64,000 nt of DNA from Sutcliffiella horikoshii. Lineage in GTDB: Bacteria > Bacillota > Bacilli > Bacillales > Bacillaceae_I. This document shows, piece by piece, positions 43,334 through 51,413 of the stretch; within the stretch, counting starts at the first letter, position 1; every line of letters starts with the position of its first letter. The notes below the pieces were generated by a model. That model made no database searches and was not told the origin of the DNA. It saw only the letters and a list, made by a program, of their open reading frames with translations. The stretch is taken from positions 806,001-870,000 of the forward strand of contig NZ_CP020880.1 in assembly GCF_002157855.1 (NCBI RefSeq), given 5' to 3'. The position numbers and the translations under genes are program-made.

Positions 43334-43855
43334 ATGACTAACAACGATATTCTAATCAGATTAAGATACGCACTAGATATTAAAGACAACGAAATGGTTG
43401 AGATATTTCAGCTTGGTGACATTGACGTGACAAAAGAAGAGGTTCAAATGATTCTCACCAAAGAGGTGGATAGCTATGACTATGACACTGAGGAAGAGTA
43501 CGAGCAGGCTCTTGAAGAGGAAGAAATCCTTCCTATCAACAACAACAAGCTTGAGTCTTTCCTAAACGGTTTAATTATTTTCAAAAGAGGCAGACAGGAA
43601 CCAAAGCCCGGCCAACCAGTCAAATCCCCATTTTCCAATGAGCCGGCAAACAATATTCTTCTGAAAAAAGTAAAGATTGCCCTTTCGTTAACAACCGAAG
43701 ATATTATCGACATTATTGGAGAAGCCGGTGTGACAATAACAAAGGGCGAATTGGGTGCTTTTCTACGTAAGAAAGGGCACAAGAACTATAAAACATGCAT
43801 GGATAAATACGCGAGAAACTTCTTAAAAGGTTTGGCGCTTAAATACCGCGATTAA
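43334..43855 (+). CDS. DUF1456 family protein (YehS-like)
   Basis: Soluble 173-aa protein built from two copies of the DUF1456 unit: NNDILIRLRYALDIKDNEMVEIF at about 3-45 and NNILLKKVKIALSLTTEDIIDIIGEAG at about 97-140, joined by an acidic linker. The C-terminal GHKNYKTCMDKYARNFLKGL is typical. The function is unknown. ATG follows AAAGGAG. The putative DnaA boxes lie directly upstream and could affect its expression. Confidence 0.85.
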   Translation: MTNNDILIRLRYALDIKDNEMVEIFQLGDIDVTKEEVQMILTKEVDSYDYDTEEEYEQALEEEEILPINNNKLESFLNGLIIFKRGRQEPKPGQPVKSPFSNEPANNILLKKVKIALSLTTEDIIDIIGEAGVTITKGELGAFLRKKGHKNYKTCMDKYARNFLKGLALKYRD

Positions 43856-43865
43856 TACACCTAAT

Positions 43866-43908
43866 AAAACAGCACTTTCCTGAAGAAAAGAGGAGAGTGC
43901 TGTTTTTT
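43866..43908 (+). terminator. Terminator of the DUF1456 gene
   Basis: AAAACAGCACT pairs with AGTGCTGTTTT, with further inner pairs TCC/GGA and a T run. Confidence 0.85.
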
Positions 43909-43954
43909 GTCGAAATGAGAGAGAAGGACCAATTACATAAAAGGGGATTTTAAC

Positions 43955-45031
43955 ATGAAGAAAATGAGAGTAGGTATTATTGGTACGGGATTCGGAGCAA
44001 AAGTTCATGCACCTGTGATGCAAAGTCATCCAGGGTTTGAGGTAGTGTCGATTGCAAGTGTATCCCGTGGCAGGCTGGATGAAATTAAAGAGGAAACAGG
44101 CATCGGAAAAGTTTATGGAAACTGGGAAGAAATGCTGGAGTCAGAAGAACTTGATTTGGTGTCGGTTGCTTCGGCCCCATTGTTACACCATGATATGGTG
44201 GTAAAAGCATTTGCGAGCGGTAAGCACGTTCTATGTGAGAAACCTATGGCTTTTGATTCAATTGAGGCAGAGAAGATGATACAGGCAAGAGATGCGGCTG
44301 GGAAATTGAGCTGGATCAATTTCGAGTATCGTTTCTTACCTGCAAGGCAAAAGGTTAAAGAACTCATTTCAAGTGGGAAAATTGGCAAGGTCTTGCATGT
44401 GAATTTCTCTCTGAACATTGCAGGGTATGAGAGGTATGCTACAAGTAAACGCGGCTGGCTTAGTCAAAAGGATCAAGCTGGCGGAATGCTCGGAGCAGTG
44501 GGCTCTCATTTGATTGATTCTCTATTGTGGTGGACAGATGGGAAAGTGGAGTCTGTTTCAGGTCAGCTGACCACACATGTACCGGAATTCGTAGATGAAA
44601 ATGGTGAGAAGGAAATCCGAACTGCGGATGACGCTTTTCAGGCGATGGGAACATTCGTAGGCGGGGGCACTTTTAACATCGGTTCGAACATTGCTGTTCG
44701 CCATGCAGAAGGATGGGAGCTAGAAGTTTACGGAACAGAGGGCACGATTAAAATGTTGCAGGACAACAAGGTGCTTGTTGGAATTGGAAATGGTCCTTTA
44801 GAAGAAGTGGATATAGAGGTAGCTTTGTCGATACCAGAGGGGATGAATCCGGTTGCTGCTGGGTATTACAATGCTTTTTATCGCTCGTTGGATGAGGTGT
44901 ACAATGCACTTTCAGGAGACGGGGGTAACCCTCATTTGCCTGTTTTAGAGGATGGGTATGGGGTGCAGGTCGTGATGGATGCAATTCGCCGTTCTGATGA
45001 GGAAGGAAGAACGGTTAAAGTTGAATATTAA
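43955..45031 (+). CDS. Gfo/Idh/MocA-family oxidoreductase
   Basis: NAD(P)-dependent sugar or polyol dehydrogenase family, 358 aa. The Rossmann motif is VGIIGTGFGAKVHAPVMQSHPG at residue 6; the EKP motif is in GKHVLCEKPMAFD, and the C-terminal domain has GGMLGAVGSHLIDSLLWW with the probable catalytic His. The substrate cannot be told; relatives act on inositol, glucose or sugar-derived compounds. The start has AAGGGGATTTTAAC upstream. It is monocistronic. Confidence 0.88.
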   Translation: MKKMRVGIIGTGFGAKVHAPVMQSHPGFEVVSIASVSRGRLDEIKEETGIGKVYGNWEEMLESEELDLVSVASAPLLHHDMVVKAFASGKHVLCEKPMAFDSIEAEKMIQARDAAGKLSWINFEYRFLPARQKVKELISSGKIGKVLHVNFSLNIAGYERYATSKRGWLSQKDQAGGMLGAVGSHLIDSLLWWTDGKVESVSGQLTTHVPEFVDENGEKEIRTADDAFQAMGTFVGGGTFNIGSNIAVRHAEGWELEVYGTEGTIKMLQDNKVLVGIGNGPLEEVDIEVALSIPEGMNPVAAGYYNAFYRSLDEVYNALSGDGGNPHLPVLEDGYGVQVVMDAIRRSDEEGRTVKVEY

Positions 45032-45045
45032 TATTGTTGTGTTGG

Positions 45046-45080
45046 TGCAGTTGCTGTTTGGTGGCTGCACTTTTACATTT
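45046..45080 (+). terminator. Weak terminator of the oxidoreductase gene
   Basis: GTGCAG pairs with CTGCAC over a 14-nt loop, and TTTTACATTTT follows. Confidence 0.55.
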
Positions 45081-45089
45081 TATGGGTTA

Positions 45090-45186
45090 TATAAGACGTT
45101 TCGAGCTGAATTGGAATGCTTCGGTCGTATAGAAGCGTTCTATAAGACATTTCGAGCTGAATTGGGATTGCTTCGGTCATATAGAC
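45090..45186. repeat. Tandem array E: two units of 51 bp
   Basis: TATAAGAC starts at 45090 and 45141. Each unit contains TTTCGAGCTGAATTGG and closes in TTCGGTC(G/A)TATA. At the junction GTCGTATAGAA and TTCTATAAGAC form an 11-bp hairpin with one mismatch and a 3-nt loop. It lies between the converging oxidoreductase and nucleoside hydrolase genes. Confidence 0.8.
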
Positions 45187-45228
45187 AAATTAAAACATGA
45201 AACCCCACCAAGGGATTCCATGTTTCTC

Positions 45229-46182
45229 TTAATCATTCCTAATCAAATTTCTCAGCACATCAACAAAGAAAATACCTTCATCCATCTCCGTTGCAATCCT
45301 CACGCAACCTGCACCTGTGCATTCTGGTACTCCCGGCCTGAAGTCTGCAATCGAAAGTCCCTCTGCATAACCTTCCTTATATTCGACCTTCACCTGTTTA
45401 CTCGTGTAAGAGAATAATTCAGGAATCCCTAGGCTTGCCATCACTGCAGCCATATCGTGCTGTGGGGTCCCGGCAATCCCGGGTTCCAGCTCTTGATAGG
45501 CCTCATAGTAGAAATCAAGAATCGGTTTGATGATCTGCTGGAGCGGAGTAGTGGCAACACTGTCGATAAAGTCCACGACTCTCGGTGTAATGAGTGCTTT
45601 GCGGGTTACATTTAAAGGGATGATTGTCAGGTTAGGGGCATTTTGTCCAATGAAATTGGCTGCAATAGGGTCTCCGAAAAAGTTGGCTTCTGCTACCTCT
45701 GTAACGTTGCCCGGCTCTAAAAATGAGCCTCCCATGATATACGTTTCTTTTACCAATTCCATCACAGAAGGACTCAAGAACCAAGCCATAGCAAGCGATG
45801 TACAGCGGCCTACATTCACAATGGTTAGTTCATTTTGGTTTTCTTTAATGATACGGAACAACTGACTGAAATTTGTTCGATTCATAAAACGTTCTGCAGG
45901 GATGGGCGGAGTGATTGGCCCCAGTCCTTCTTCACCATGAATTTCCGGGAAGTACTCCGGTTGCTCCCCACTTAATGGCCTTGTACTTCCAGCGATAACG
46001 GGAATGCTTTCCTGACCCGCCAATTCCAATAGATACTCTGCATTTCTTGCGCTTCGATCACGGTCCGTATTTCCATAACCTGCAACAACGGCTTTCAACT
46101 CTACCTCGGGATTTTTCAAAGCGTAGATTACTGCAATGGCATCATCTATCCCCGTATCAGCAAACAAAATAATTTTTTTCAA
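45229..46182 (-). CDS. Inosine/uridine-preferring nucleoside hydrolase family
   Basis: Calcium-dependent hydrolase that splits nucleosides into ribose and base, 317 aa. The N-terminal FADTGIDDAIAVIYAL carries the metal-binding aspartates, and NVGRCTSLAMAW, GNVTEVAEANFFGDPIAA and the C-terminal HDMAAVMAS fit the family. TTG 46182 is chosen because GGAGGTG lies 8 nt upstream and the conserved beta-strand begins immediately; the frame runs 29 codons further without a ribosome site. It diverges from the xylose-type transporter operon, so the substrate may be a pentoside. Confidence 0.85.
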   Translation of the reverse strand: MKKIILFADTGIDDAIAVIYALKNPEVELKAVVAGYGNTDRDRSARNAEYLLELAGQESIPVIAGSTRPLSGEQPEYFPEIHGEEGLGPITPPIPAERFMNRTNFSQLFRIIKENQNELTIVNVGRCTSLAMAWFLSPSVMELVKETYIMGGSFLEPGNVTEVAEANFFGDPIAANFIGQNAPNLTIIPLNVTRKALITPRVVDFIDSVATTPLQQIIKPILDFYYEAYQELEPGIAGTPQHDMAAVMASLGIPELFSYTSKQVKVEYKEGYAEGLSIADFRPGVPECTGAGCVRIATEMDEGIFFVDVLRNLIRND

Positions 46183-46323
46183 TCTATTATCACCTCCTAC
46201 TATTATTAATGAAAGATTAATAGAAGGTGCTTGTATGAAAGTACTAGAGATGGTAGAGAAATTATCCACCTTTAAATATTCCCAATAATTAAAAAAGTAC
46301 AGGCAATACCAAAAGAGTGCTAG

Positions 46324-46337
46324 TGATAGCGCTTACA
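46324..46337 (+). promoter_or_regulatory. Catabolite-responsive element (cre)
   Basis: TGATAGCGCTTACA matches the CcpA consensus TGNNARCGNWWWCA at every defined position. It overlaps the -35 box of the promoter at 46333-46362, so binding should repress. Confidence 0.75.
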
Positions 46338-46362
46338 ACTTAATCGTCCCCCACCATATAAT
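46333..46362 (+). promoter_or_regulatory. Sigma-A-type promoter of the xylose-type ABC operon
   Basis: TTACAA and TATAAT are separated by 18 bp, 51 bp before the start codon. The -35 box lies inside the cre site. Confidence 0.6.
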
Positions 46363-46413
46363 TAAGAAGTAATCAAATCCATGAAACAAGCCATTACAAA
46401 GGGGGAGCTACAA

Positions 46414-47523
46414 ATGAAGAAGACTTGGAAAGCTATGTCATTATTACTGGTTTTAATGCTTTTTACAGCTATGCTTGCAGCGTGTAACAGCAGTACAGGG
46501 GGAAGCGGCAGTGTAAGTGTGGGAATTGTTTTGCCAACAAAGGATGAACCAAGATGGGTGCAGGACGAGCAACGATTCAAGGATGCATTGAAGGATTCTG
46601 ACTATACAACTGAGATTCTCTTTAGCCAAGGATCTTCCGCTAAGGAAAAAGAGAATGTTGAAACATTGATCAACAAAGGAATTGAAGTGTTGATCATCAC
46701 TCCTCAAGATGGAGATGCAGCAGCTGCAGCGGTAGAAGCAGCAAAAAAAGAAGGCATTACAGTTATCTCATATGACCGTTTAATTACAAATACAGATGCA
46801 GTAGATTACTACGTGACATTTGACAGTGTGGCAGTTGGTGCAGCACAAGGTCAATATCTGATTGATAACGTACAAGGTTCAGGCGTACCACTTTACCTAT
46901 ATGCAGGTGCAGCTTCTGACAACAATGCATTCTTGTTCTTTGAGGGAGCTTGGAAAACATTACAACCCAAAATTGCAGATGGAACATTCAAGATTGCAAA
47001 CTCCAGTGAAGCGGAAGCGTTAAAAGATACAGCGGAACTTACTCGTGACCAAATGAGTAAAATCCTAGGTCAGGTTACGACAAACTGGGATCCAAACGAA
47101 GCGAAAAACAAAGCGCAAACGCATCTGACAGCTGTTGGTGCAGATATGAAAGGTGACGTGGCAGTACTTGCTCCAAATGACGGGACAGCCCGTTCTATCG
47201 CAGATGTATTCGGAACAGACGGTGAAGTTTCAAGCTTCTTGGTAACAGGTCAGGATGCGGAAAAAGCGTCCATCCAATACATCATTGATGGCAAACAATC
47301 GATGACGGTATTCAAAGACGTGCGTACATTAGTGACAGATGCTATGGGAATCGCGGTAGAAATCCTAGACGGCAAGACTCCAGAAACAACAGGTTCTTAC
47401 GATAATGGAGAAGTAGAAGTAAAAGCGAAACAAACAGATGTCATCGTAGTGGACGAGGAGAATGTAAAACAAGAACTAATCGACTCTGAATACTACGAAG
47501 CAAGCGAATTCACAGGATTATAA
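46414..47523 (+). CDS. Xylose-type ABC transporter substrate-binding lipoprotein (XylF-like)
   Basis: Extracellular sugar-binding lipoprotein of 369 aa, PBP1 type. The lipobox is MLAAC (Cys about 24). VGIVLPTKDEPRWVQDEQRFKDAL, then VLIITPQDGDAAAAAVEAAKKEGITVISYDRLI and VTGQDAEKASIQYIIDGKQSMTVFKD follow the XylF pattern. D-xylose is the first guess; other pentoses are possible. ATG 46414 is chosen behind AAGGGGGAG, over an in-frame ATG 33 nt upstream. It is the first gene of the transporter operon. Confidence 0.9.
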   Translation: MKKTWKAMSLLLVLMLFTAMLAACNSSTGGSGSVSVGIVLPTKDEPRWVQDEQRFKDALKDSDYTTEILFSQGSSAKEKENVETLINKGIEVLIITPQDGDAAAAAVEAAKKEGITVISYDRLITNTDAVDYYVTFDSVAVGAAQGQYLIDNVQGSGVPLYLYAGAASDNNAFLFFEGAWKTLQPKIADGTFKIANSSEAEALKDTAELTRDQMSKILGQVTTNWDPNEAKNKAQTHLTAVGADMKGDVAVLAPNDGTARSIADVFGTDGEVSSFLVTGQDAEKASIQYIIDGKQSMTVFKDVRTLVTDAMGIAVEILDGKTPETTGSYDNGEVEVKAKQTDVIVVDEENVKQELIDSEYYEASEFTGL

Positions 47524-47542
47524 TTTTTTCTAAAGAAACTTT

Positions 47543-47577
47543 GCGAAATAGTGATGGCAACTTTATCACTATTTCGC
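47543..47577 (+). other. Intra-operon hairpin after the binding-protein gene
   Basis: GCGAAATAGTGAT and ATCACTATTTCGC form a perfect 13-bp stem with a 9-nt loop and no T run. Such hairpins usually protect the upstream binding-protein mRNA from 3' decay. Confidence 0.65.
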
Positions 47578-47610
47578 CATTGTCATTGCTTTTGTTAAGG
47601 GGGGAAAAGG

Positions 47611-49131
47611 ATGGGCAACTATATACTCGAGATGAATGATATCTCTAAAGAATTTACAGGAGTCAAAGCGCTGAGTAATGTGAATTTCAAAGTTGAAGAA
47701 GGAGAAATTCACTGCTTAATCGGGGAAAATGGAGCAGGAAAATCCACGCTGATGAAGGTGCTGAGCGGAGTGTATCCTTTTGGAACATACGATGGAGATA
47801 TCGTATTTGAAGGGAATGTTCAGCAATTTAACAAAATCAGTGACAGTGTAAATGCCGGCATAGCCATCATCTATCAAGAACTTGCATTGTTTCCGGATCT
47901 TACGGTCTATGAAAATATTTTTGCTGGAAATGAAATGAAGCTTGGTGGAGTGATTGATTGGAACAGAACGATAGTGGAAGCAAAAAGATTACTTCGGAAA
48001 GTAAAACTAGACGTTAATCCTGACACACTTGTCAAAGATTTAAGTGTGGGGAAACGCCAACTAGTAGAAATAGCCAAAGCGTTAAGTAAAGAAGTTAAGC
48101 TTCTTATTTTGGATGAGCCTACTGCAGCACTAAATGAAGACGATAGTGAAAACTTGCTGAAACTACTAAAAGAACTAAAAATGCAAGGAATTACTTGTAT
48201 CATGATTTCCCATAAGCTGAAAGAGGTAATTAGCATCGCAGACAAAGCAACAGTCATCCGTGATGGTAAGACGATCTGTACGCTTGATGCTTCCAAAGCT
48301 GAAATCACTGAAAGTGTCATCATCAAGAACATGGTAGGAAGAGAAATTGAAGACATCTATCCAAAAAGGGAAAAGAAAGTTGCCGGAGAGAATGTACTTG
48401 AACTTAACAACTGGTCAGCCTATGATCCGCAACTTGGAAGACAGGTAGTAAAGAACGTCAACCTTCATGTGAAAAAAGGAGAAATCGTCGGCATCGCAGG
48501 CCTGATGGGATCGGGAAGAACGGAGCTTGCCCTCAGTATATTTGGAAACGCCAAATCCTACAAAATTCAAGGCGATATGATGTGGAATAACACTCCTACT
48601 ACACTTAAGCATACTAGTGAAGCAATTAAGGCAGGAATTGCCTATGTTACTGAGGACCGAAAAGATGATGGGCTTTTCCTTTTGCAGGATATTAAGAGCA
48701 ATATTTCTGCAGCAAATTTAAAGGGAATAGCTTCACAAGGGGTCATAAATGACAATGAAGAAATCAAGGTCGCAGAACAATATAAACAATCACTTCATAT
48801 TAAAGCTTCTTCTTTGGAACAACTTGTAGGAAATCTAAGTGGCGGTAACCAGCAGAAGGTGTCTATTGGGAAGTGGCTGTTTGTCGGTCCAAAACTGCTA
48901 ATTTTAGACGAACCGACACGCGGCATCGACGTTGGGGCAAAATTTGAAATCTATACTGTAATGAACAAGCTTATAGATGAAGGTCTTAGTATCGTGATGA
49001 TCTCATCTGAGCTTGGAGAGGTACTTGGCATGAGCGATAGAGTCTATGTCATGGCACAAGGCGAAATTAAAGGGGAATTGGAAATAGAAGAAGCGGATCA
49101 AGAAAAAATTATGGAGCTTGCGACGCAATAG
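47611..49131 (+). CDS. Sugar ABC transporter ATPase, two-domain (XylG-like)
   Basis: Tandem ATPase of 506 aa. The first domain has GENGAGKSTLMKVLSG, the signature LSVGKRQLVEIAKALS and LLILDEPTAAL. The second has a degenerate Walker A (GLMGSGRTELALSIFG), the signature LSGGNQQKVSIGKWL and LLILDEPTRGIDVG. This is the RbsA/XylG/MglA arrangement. ATG follows AAGGGGGG. It works with the permease 11 bp downstream. Confidence 0.92.
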   Translation: MGNYILEMNDISKEFTGVKALSNVNFKVEEGEIHCLIGENGAGKSTLMKVLSGVYPFGTYDGDIVFEGNVQQFNKISDSVNAGIAIIYQELALFPDLTVYENIFAGNEMKLGGVIDWNRTIVEAKRLLRKVKLDVNPDTLVKDLSVGKRQLVEIAKALSKEVKLLILDEPTAALNEDDSENLLKLLKELKMQGITCIMISHKLKEVISIADKATVIRDGKTICTLDASKAEITESVIIKNMVGREIEDIYPKREKKVAGENVLELNNWSAYDPQLGRQVVKNVNLHVKKGEIVGIAGLMGSGRTELALSIFGNAKSYKIQGDMMWNNTPTTLKHTSEAIKAGIAYVTEDRKDDGLFLLQDIKSNISAANLKGIASQGVINDNEEIKVAEQYKQSLHIKASSLEQLVGNLSGGNQQKVSIGKWLFVGPKLLILDEPTRGIDVGAKFEIYTVMNKLIDEGLSIVMISSELGEVLGMSDRVYVMAQGEIKGELEIEEADQEKIMELATQ

Positions 49132-49142
49132 GGGGTCTTACA

Positions 49143-50315
49143 ATGAATGTTATTCAAGAAGCAAGAACGCTAATTCATGAAAACATCCGTGACTACGGAA
49201 TGTATATCGCATTATTTGTTATTATATTAACTTTTACGTTCATGACTGACGGTTTATTTATGTCGTCAAGAAACATTAGTAATCTGCTGGACTCTGCAGG
49301 ATATATAGCAGTACTGGCAGTTGGGATGACGCTCGTTATTGTAATCCGCCATATCGATCTTTCCGTTGGATATGCTGCTGGATTCCTTGGGGCAATTGCA
49401 GCTATCTTGCTTACACAAGCAGGAGTATCTGTATGGGTAACCATTCCAGTGATTTTACTATTAGGAGTTGCAGTTGGATTATTTAACGGGGTGCTTATTG
49501 CTTCGATTGGGATTCCATCCTTTGTAGCCACTCTTGCTGGAATGCTTATTTTCCGTGGGGCTTTGCTGCAGGTGACAGAGAAAACAGGTACCATCATCAT
49601 TCAGGATGATACTTTTAATGCTATTGGTAACGGCTATATCCCTTCCCTCGTGGAAGTAAACGGTTTACATTTGCTTTCTCTGTTAGTCGGGTTAGTCGGT
49701 ATTTTGCTTTACATTTACAGTGAAATCTCAACACGCAGAAATAAAATCAAATATGATTTTGAAGTCGTCTCCAAGCCGATTTTTGCCCTGAAACTATTCT
49801 TTGTCTCTGCAATAATAGGTTATATAACTTGGATTCTCGCAGGATATAACGGATTCTCCTGGACAGTCATCATCATTTTATTAGTAGTGGTAGTTTATCA
49901 TTTTCTAACAACGAAAACAGTGCTTGGCCGCCATATTTATGCAGTCGGAAGTAACCCGGAAGCGGCACATTTAAGTGGGATCAATGTGAAGAAGATTACT
50001 TATATTGTCTTTGGATCCATGGGAATGCTTGCAGCTCTTTCTGGAATCTTATTTACTGCCCGCTTGCAATCTGCTACAACCACTGCAGGTACCCTTTTTG
50101 AACTAGATGCCATCGCTGCTGCTTATGTAGGCGGAGTATCTTCTGCTGGTGGTGTGGGAAAAGTAACAGGTGCCATAATCGGTGCGGTTGTAATGGCATC
50201 TCTATCCAACGGGATGAATTTGCTTGGCGTAGGCATTTCCTATCAATATATGATTCGTGGAGGAGTTCTTGCCGGAGCGGTAATCTTTGATGTGATGACT
50301 CGTAAAAAAAGATAA
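49143..50315 (+). CDS. Sugar ABC transporter permease (XylH-like)
   Basis: Permease of 390 aa in the RbsC/XylH family, with eight to ten helices. The hallmark VGMTLVIVIRHIDLSVGYAAGFLGAIAA lies near residue 60 and TKTVLGRHIYAVGSNPEAAHLSGINVKKITYIVFG near 255. The C-terminal GGVSSAGGVGKVTGAIIGAVVMASLSNGMNLLG is also typical. ATG has a GGGGG stretch upstream. It ends the transporter part of the locus. Confidence 0.92.
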   Translation: MNVIQEARTLIHENIRDYGMYIALFVIILTFTFMTDGLFMSSRNISNLLDSAGYIAVLAVGMTLVIVIRHIDLSVGYAAGFLGAIAAILLTQAGVSVWVTIPVILLLGVAVGLFNGVLIASIGIPSFVATLAGMLIFRGALLQVTEKTGTIIIQDDTFNAIGNGYIPSLVEVNGLHLLSLLVGLVGILLYIYSEISTRRNKIKYDFEVVSKPIFALKLFFVSAIIGYITWILAGYNGFSWTVIIILLVVVVYHFLTTKTVLGRHIYAVGSNPEAAHLSGINVKKITYIVFGSMGMLAALSGILFTARLQSATTTAGTLFELDAIAAAYVGGVSSAGGVGKVTGAIIGAVVMASLSNGMNLLGVGISYQYMIRGGVLAGAVIFDVMTRKKR

Positions 50316-50337
50316 TGAACAAATATAAAAACTTGCT

Positions 50338-50368
50338 ATCCCTGTTGATTCCCTTACTCAACAGGGAT
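50338..50368 (+). terminator. Hairpin at the end of the transporter genes
   Basis: ATCCCTGTTGA and TCAACAGGGAT pair perfectly over 11 bp around a 9-nt loop. The tail (TGTACTATTTCC) is only weakly T-rich, so read-through into the sensor genes is likely. Confidence 0.55.
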
Positions 50369-50435
50369 TGTACTATTTCCATTAGGTGCTATGATGAAAA
50401 TAGTACACCTCAGTTGGAGAAGGGGGATAACACTC

Positions 50436-51413
50436 TTGCGGAGAACAGGAATTCTAGCAATTTGCGTTATTATTATTCTACTATGTCACCTTACTTTTTT
50501 ATCCGCACAAAAAGTCTTCCAATCCGATTGGCAATTGCCTCAGGCGCTAAGTTCGAATAGAGAAGAACATCGTTTAGTTCTTATTACACTGGATATGGAA
50601 ACACCGTTTTGGGACAAGGTGAGTGAAGGTGCCAGAATACAAGCAAAACAAAGTGATGTTAGCCTTGAAGTATGGGGAAGTTACGGTAAGAATCAAGAGG
50701 ACTTCCTGAAAAATATAGAAATTGCCATTCAGTCCAAAATGGATGGGATTATCATACAGGGGCTGGATACAGAGGAATTCAAGGAATTGACGAAGGTGAA
50801 AGCAGCCTTTCATGGTATTCCCATAATAACGGTGGCAAATGATGTGCCGATGGAGGAGAGTATTCGGCGTACGTATGTTGGTTCTGACCAGTATGAAGCG
50901 GGTAAAATGATTGCAAGACAAATATTGATGGATATGGGAAGAGTGGGGAATGTCGTACTCATGTATGATAAGAACCAGGAATATTATCAAAAGCGAAGGA
51001 TGGAAGGAATTCAGGATATCTTGAAATTTTACAATAATATCCATATGATCCATGCCACTACAGATGACACAAGAGAGCAGGTCATAACAACCACTCAAGC
51101 TGTGATGAACCAAGAGCCAAACATTGATGCGTTCATAGCCATCAATGCCAATGTGGCAGGAGCAATGATTGGGGAGATAAGTAAGCGCTCCCAGGTCGAA
51201 CCCTACCATATCTATTCTTTTGACGATGGACCTGAGACCTTGACCTTGTTAGGGCAAGGAAAACTAGATGGTGTCATTGAACAGTCTCCGGAAGAAATGG
51301 GGAGAAAAAGTGTCCAGCTCATGAAGGAATGGCTGAACGGAGAAAGCGTCCCACTTGATAAGGACGGCTATTTGACAGATATCAGAATTAGGAAAGCAGC
51401 GGATGTCCAATGA
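50436..51413 (+). CDS. Membrane-anchored sugar-binding sensor protein (XylFII/RbsB-like)
   Basis: Sugar-binding protein of 325 aa with an uncleaved-looking N-terminal helix (GILAICVIIILLCHLTFLSA) and no lipobox. The body is PBP1 type: VLITLDMETPFWDKVSEGARIQAKQ-like start, then DGIIIQGLDTEEFKELTKVKAAFHGIPIITVANDVPM and AINANVAGAMIGEISKRS. It overlaps the kinase gene by 4 nt (ATGA). In clostridial XylFII-LytS-YesN systems such a protein presents the sugar to the kinase, and the same role is inferred here. TTG 50436 follows GAAGGGGG by 7-8 nt. Confidence 0.85.
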   Translation: MRRTGILAICVIIILLCHLTFLSAQKVFQSDWQLPQALSSNREEHRLVLITLDMETPFWDKVSEGARIQAKQSDVSLEVWGSYGKNQEDFLKNIEIAIQSKMDGIIIQGLDTEEFKELTKVKAAFHGIPIITVANDVPMEESIRRTYVGSDQYEAGKMIARQILMDMGRVGNVVLMYDKNQEYYQKRRMEGIQDILKFYNNIHMIHATTDDTREQVITTTQAVMNQEPNIDAFIAINANVAGAMIGEISKRSQVEPYHIYSFDDGPETLTLLGQGKLDGVIEQSPEEMGRKSVQLMKEWLNGESVPLDKDGYLTDIRIRKAADVQ

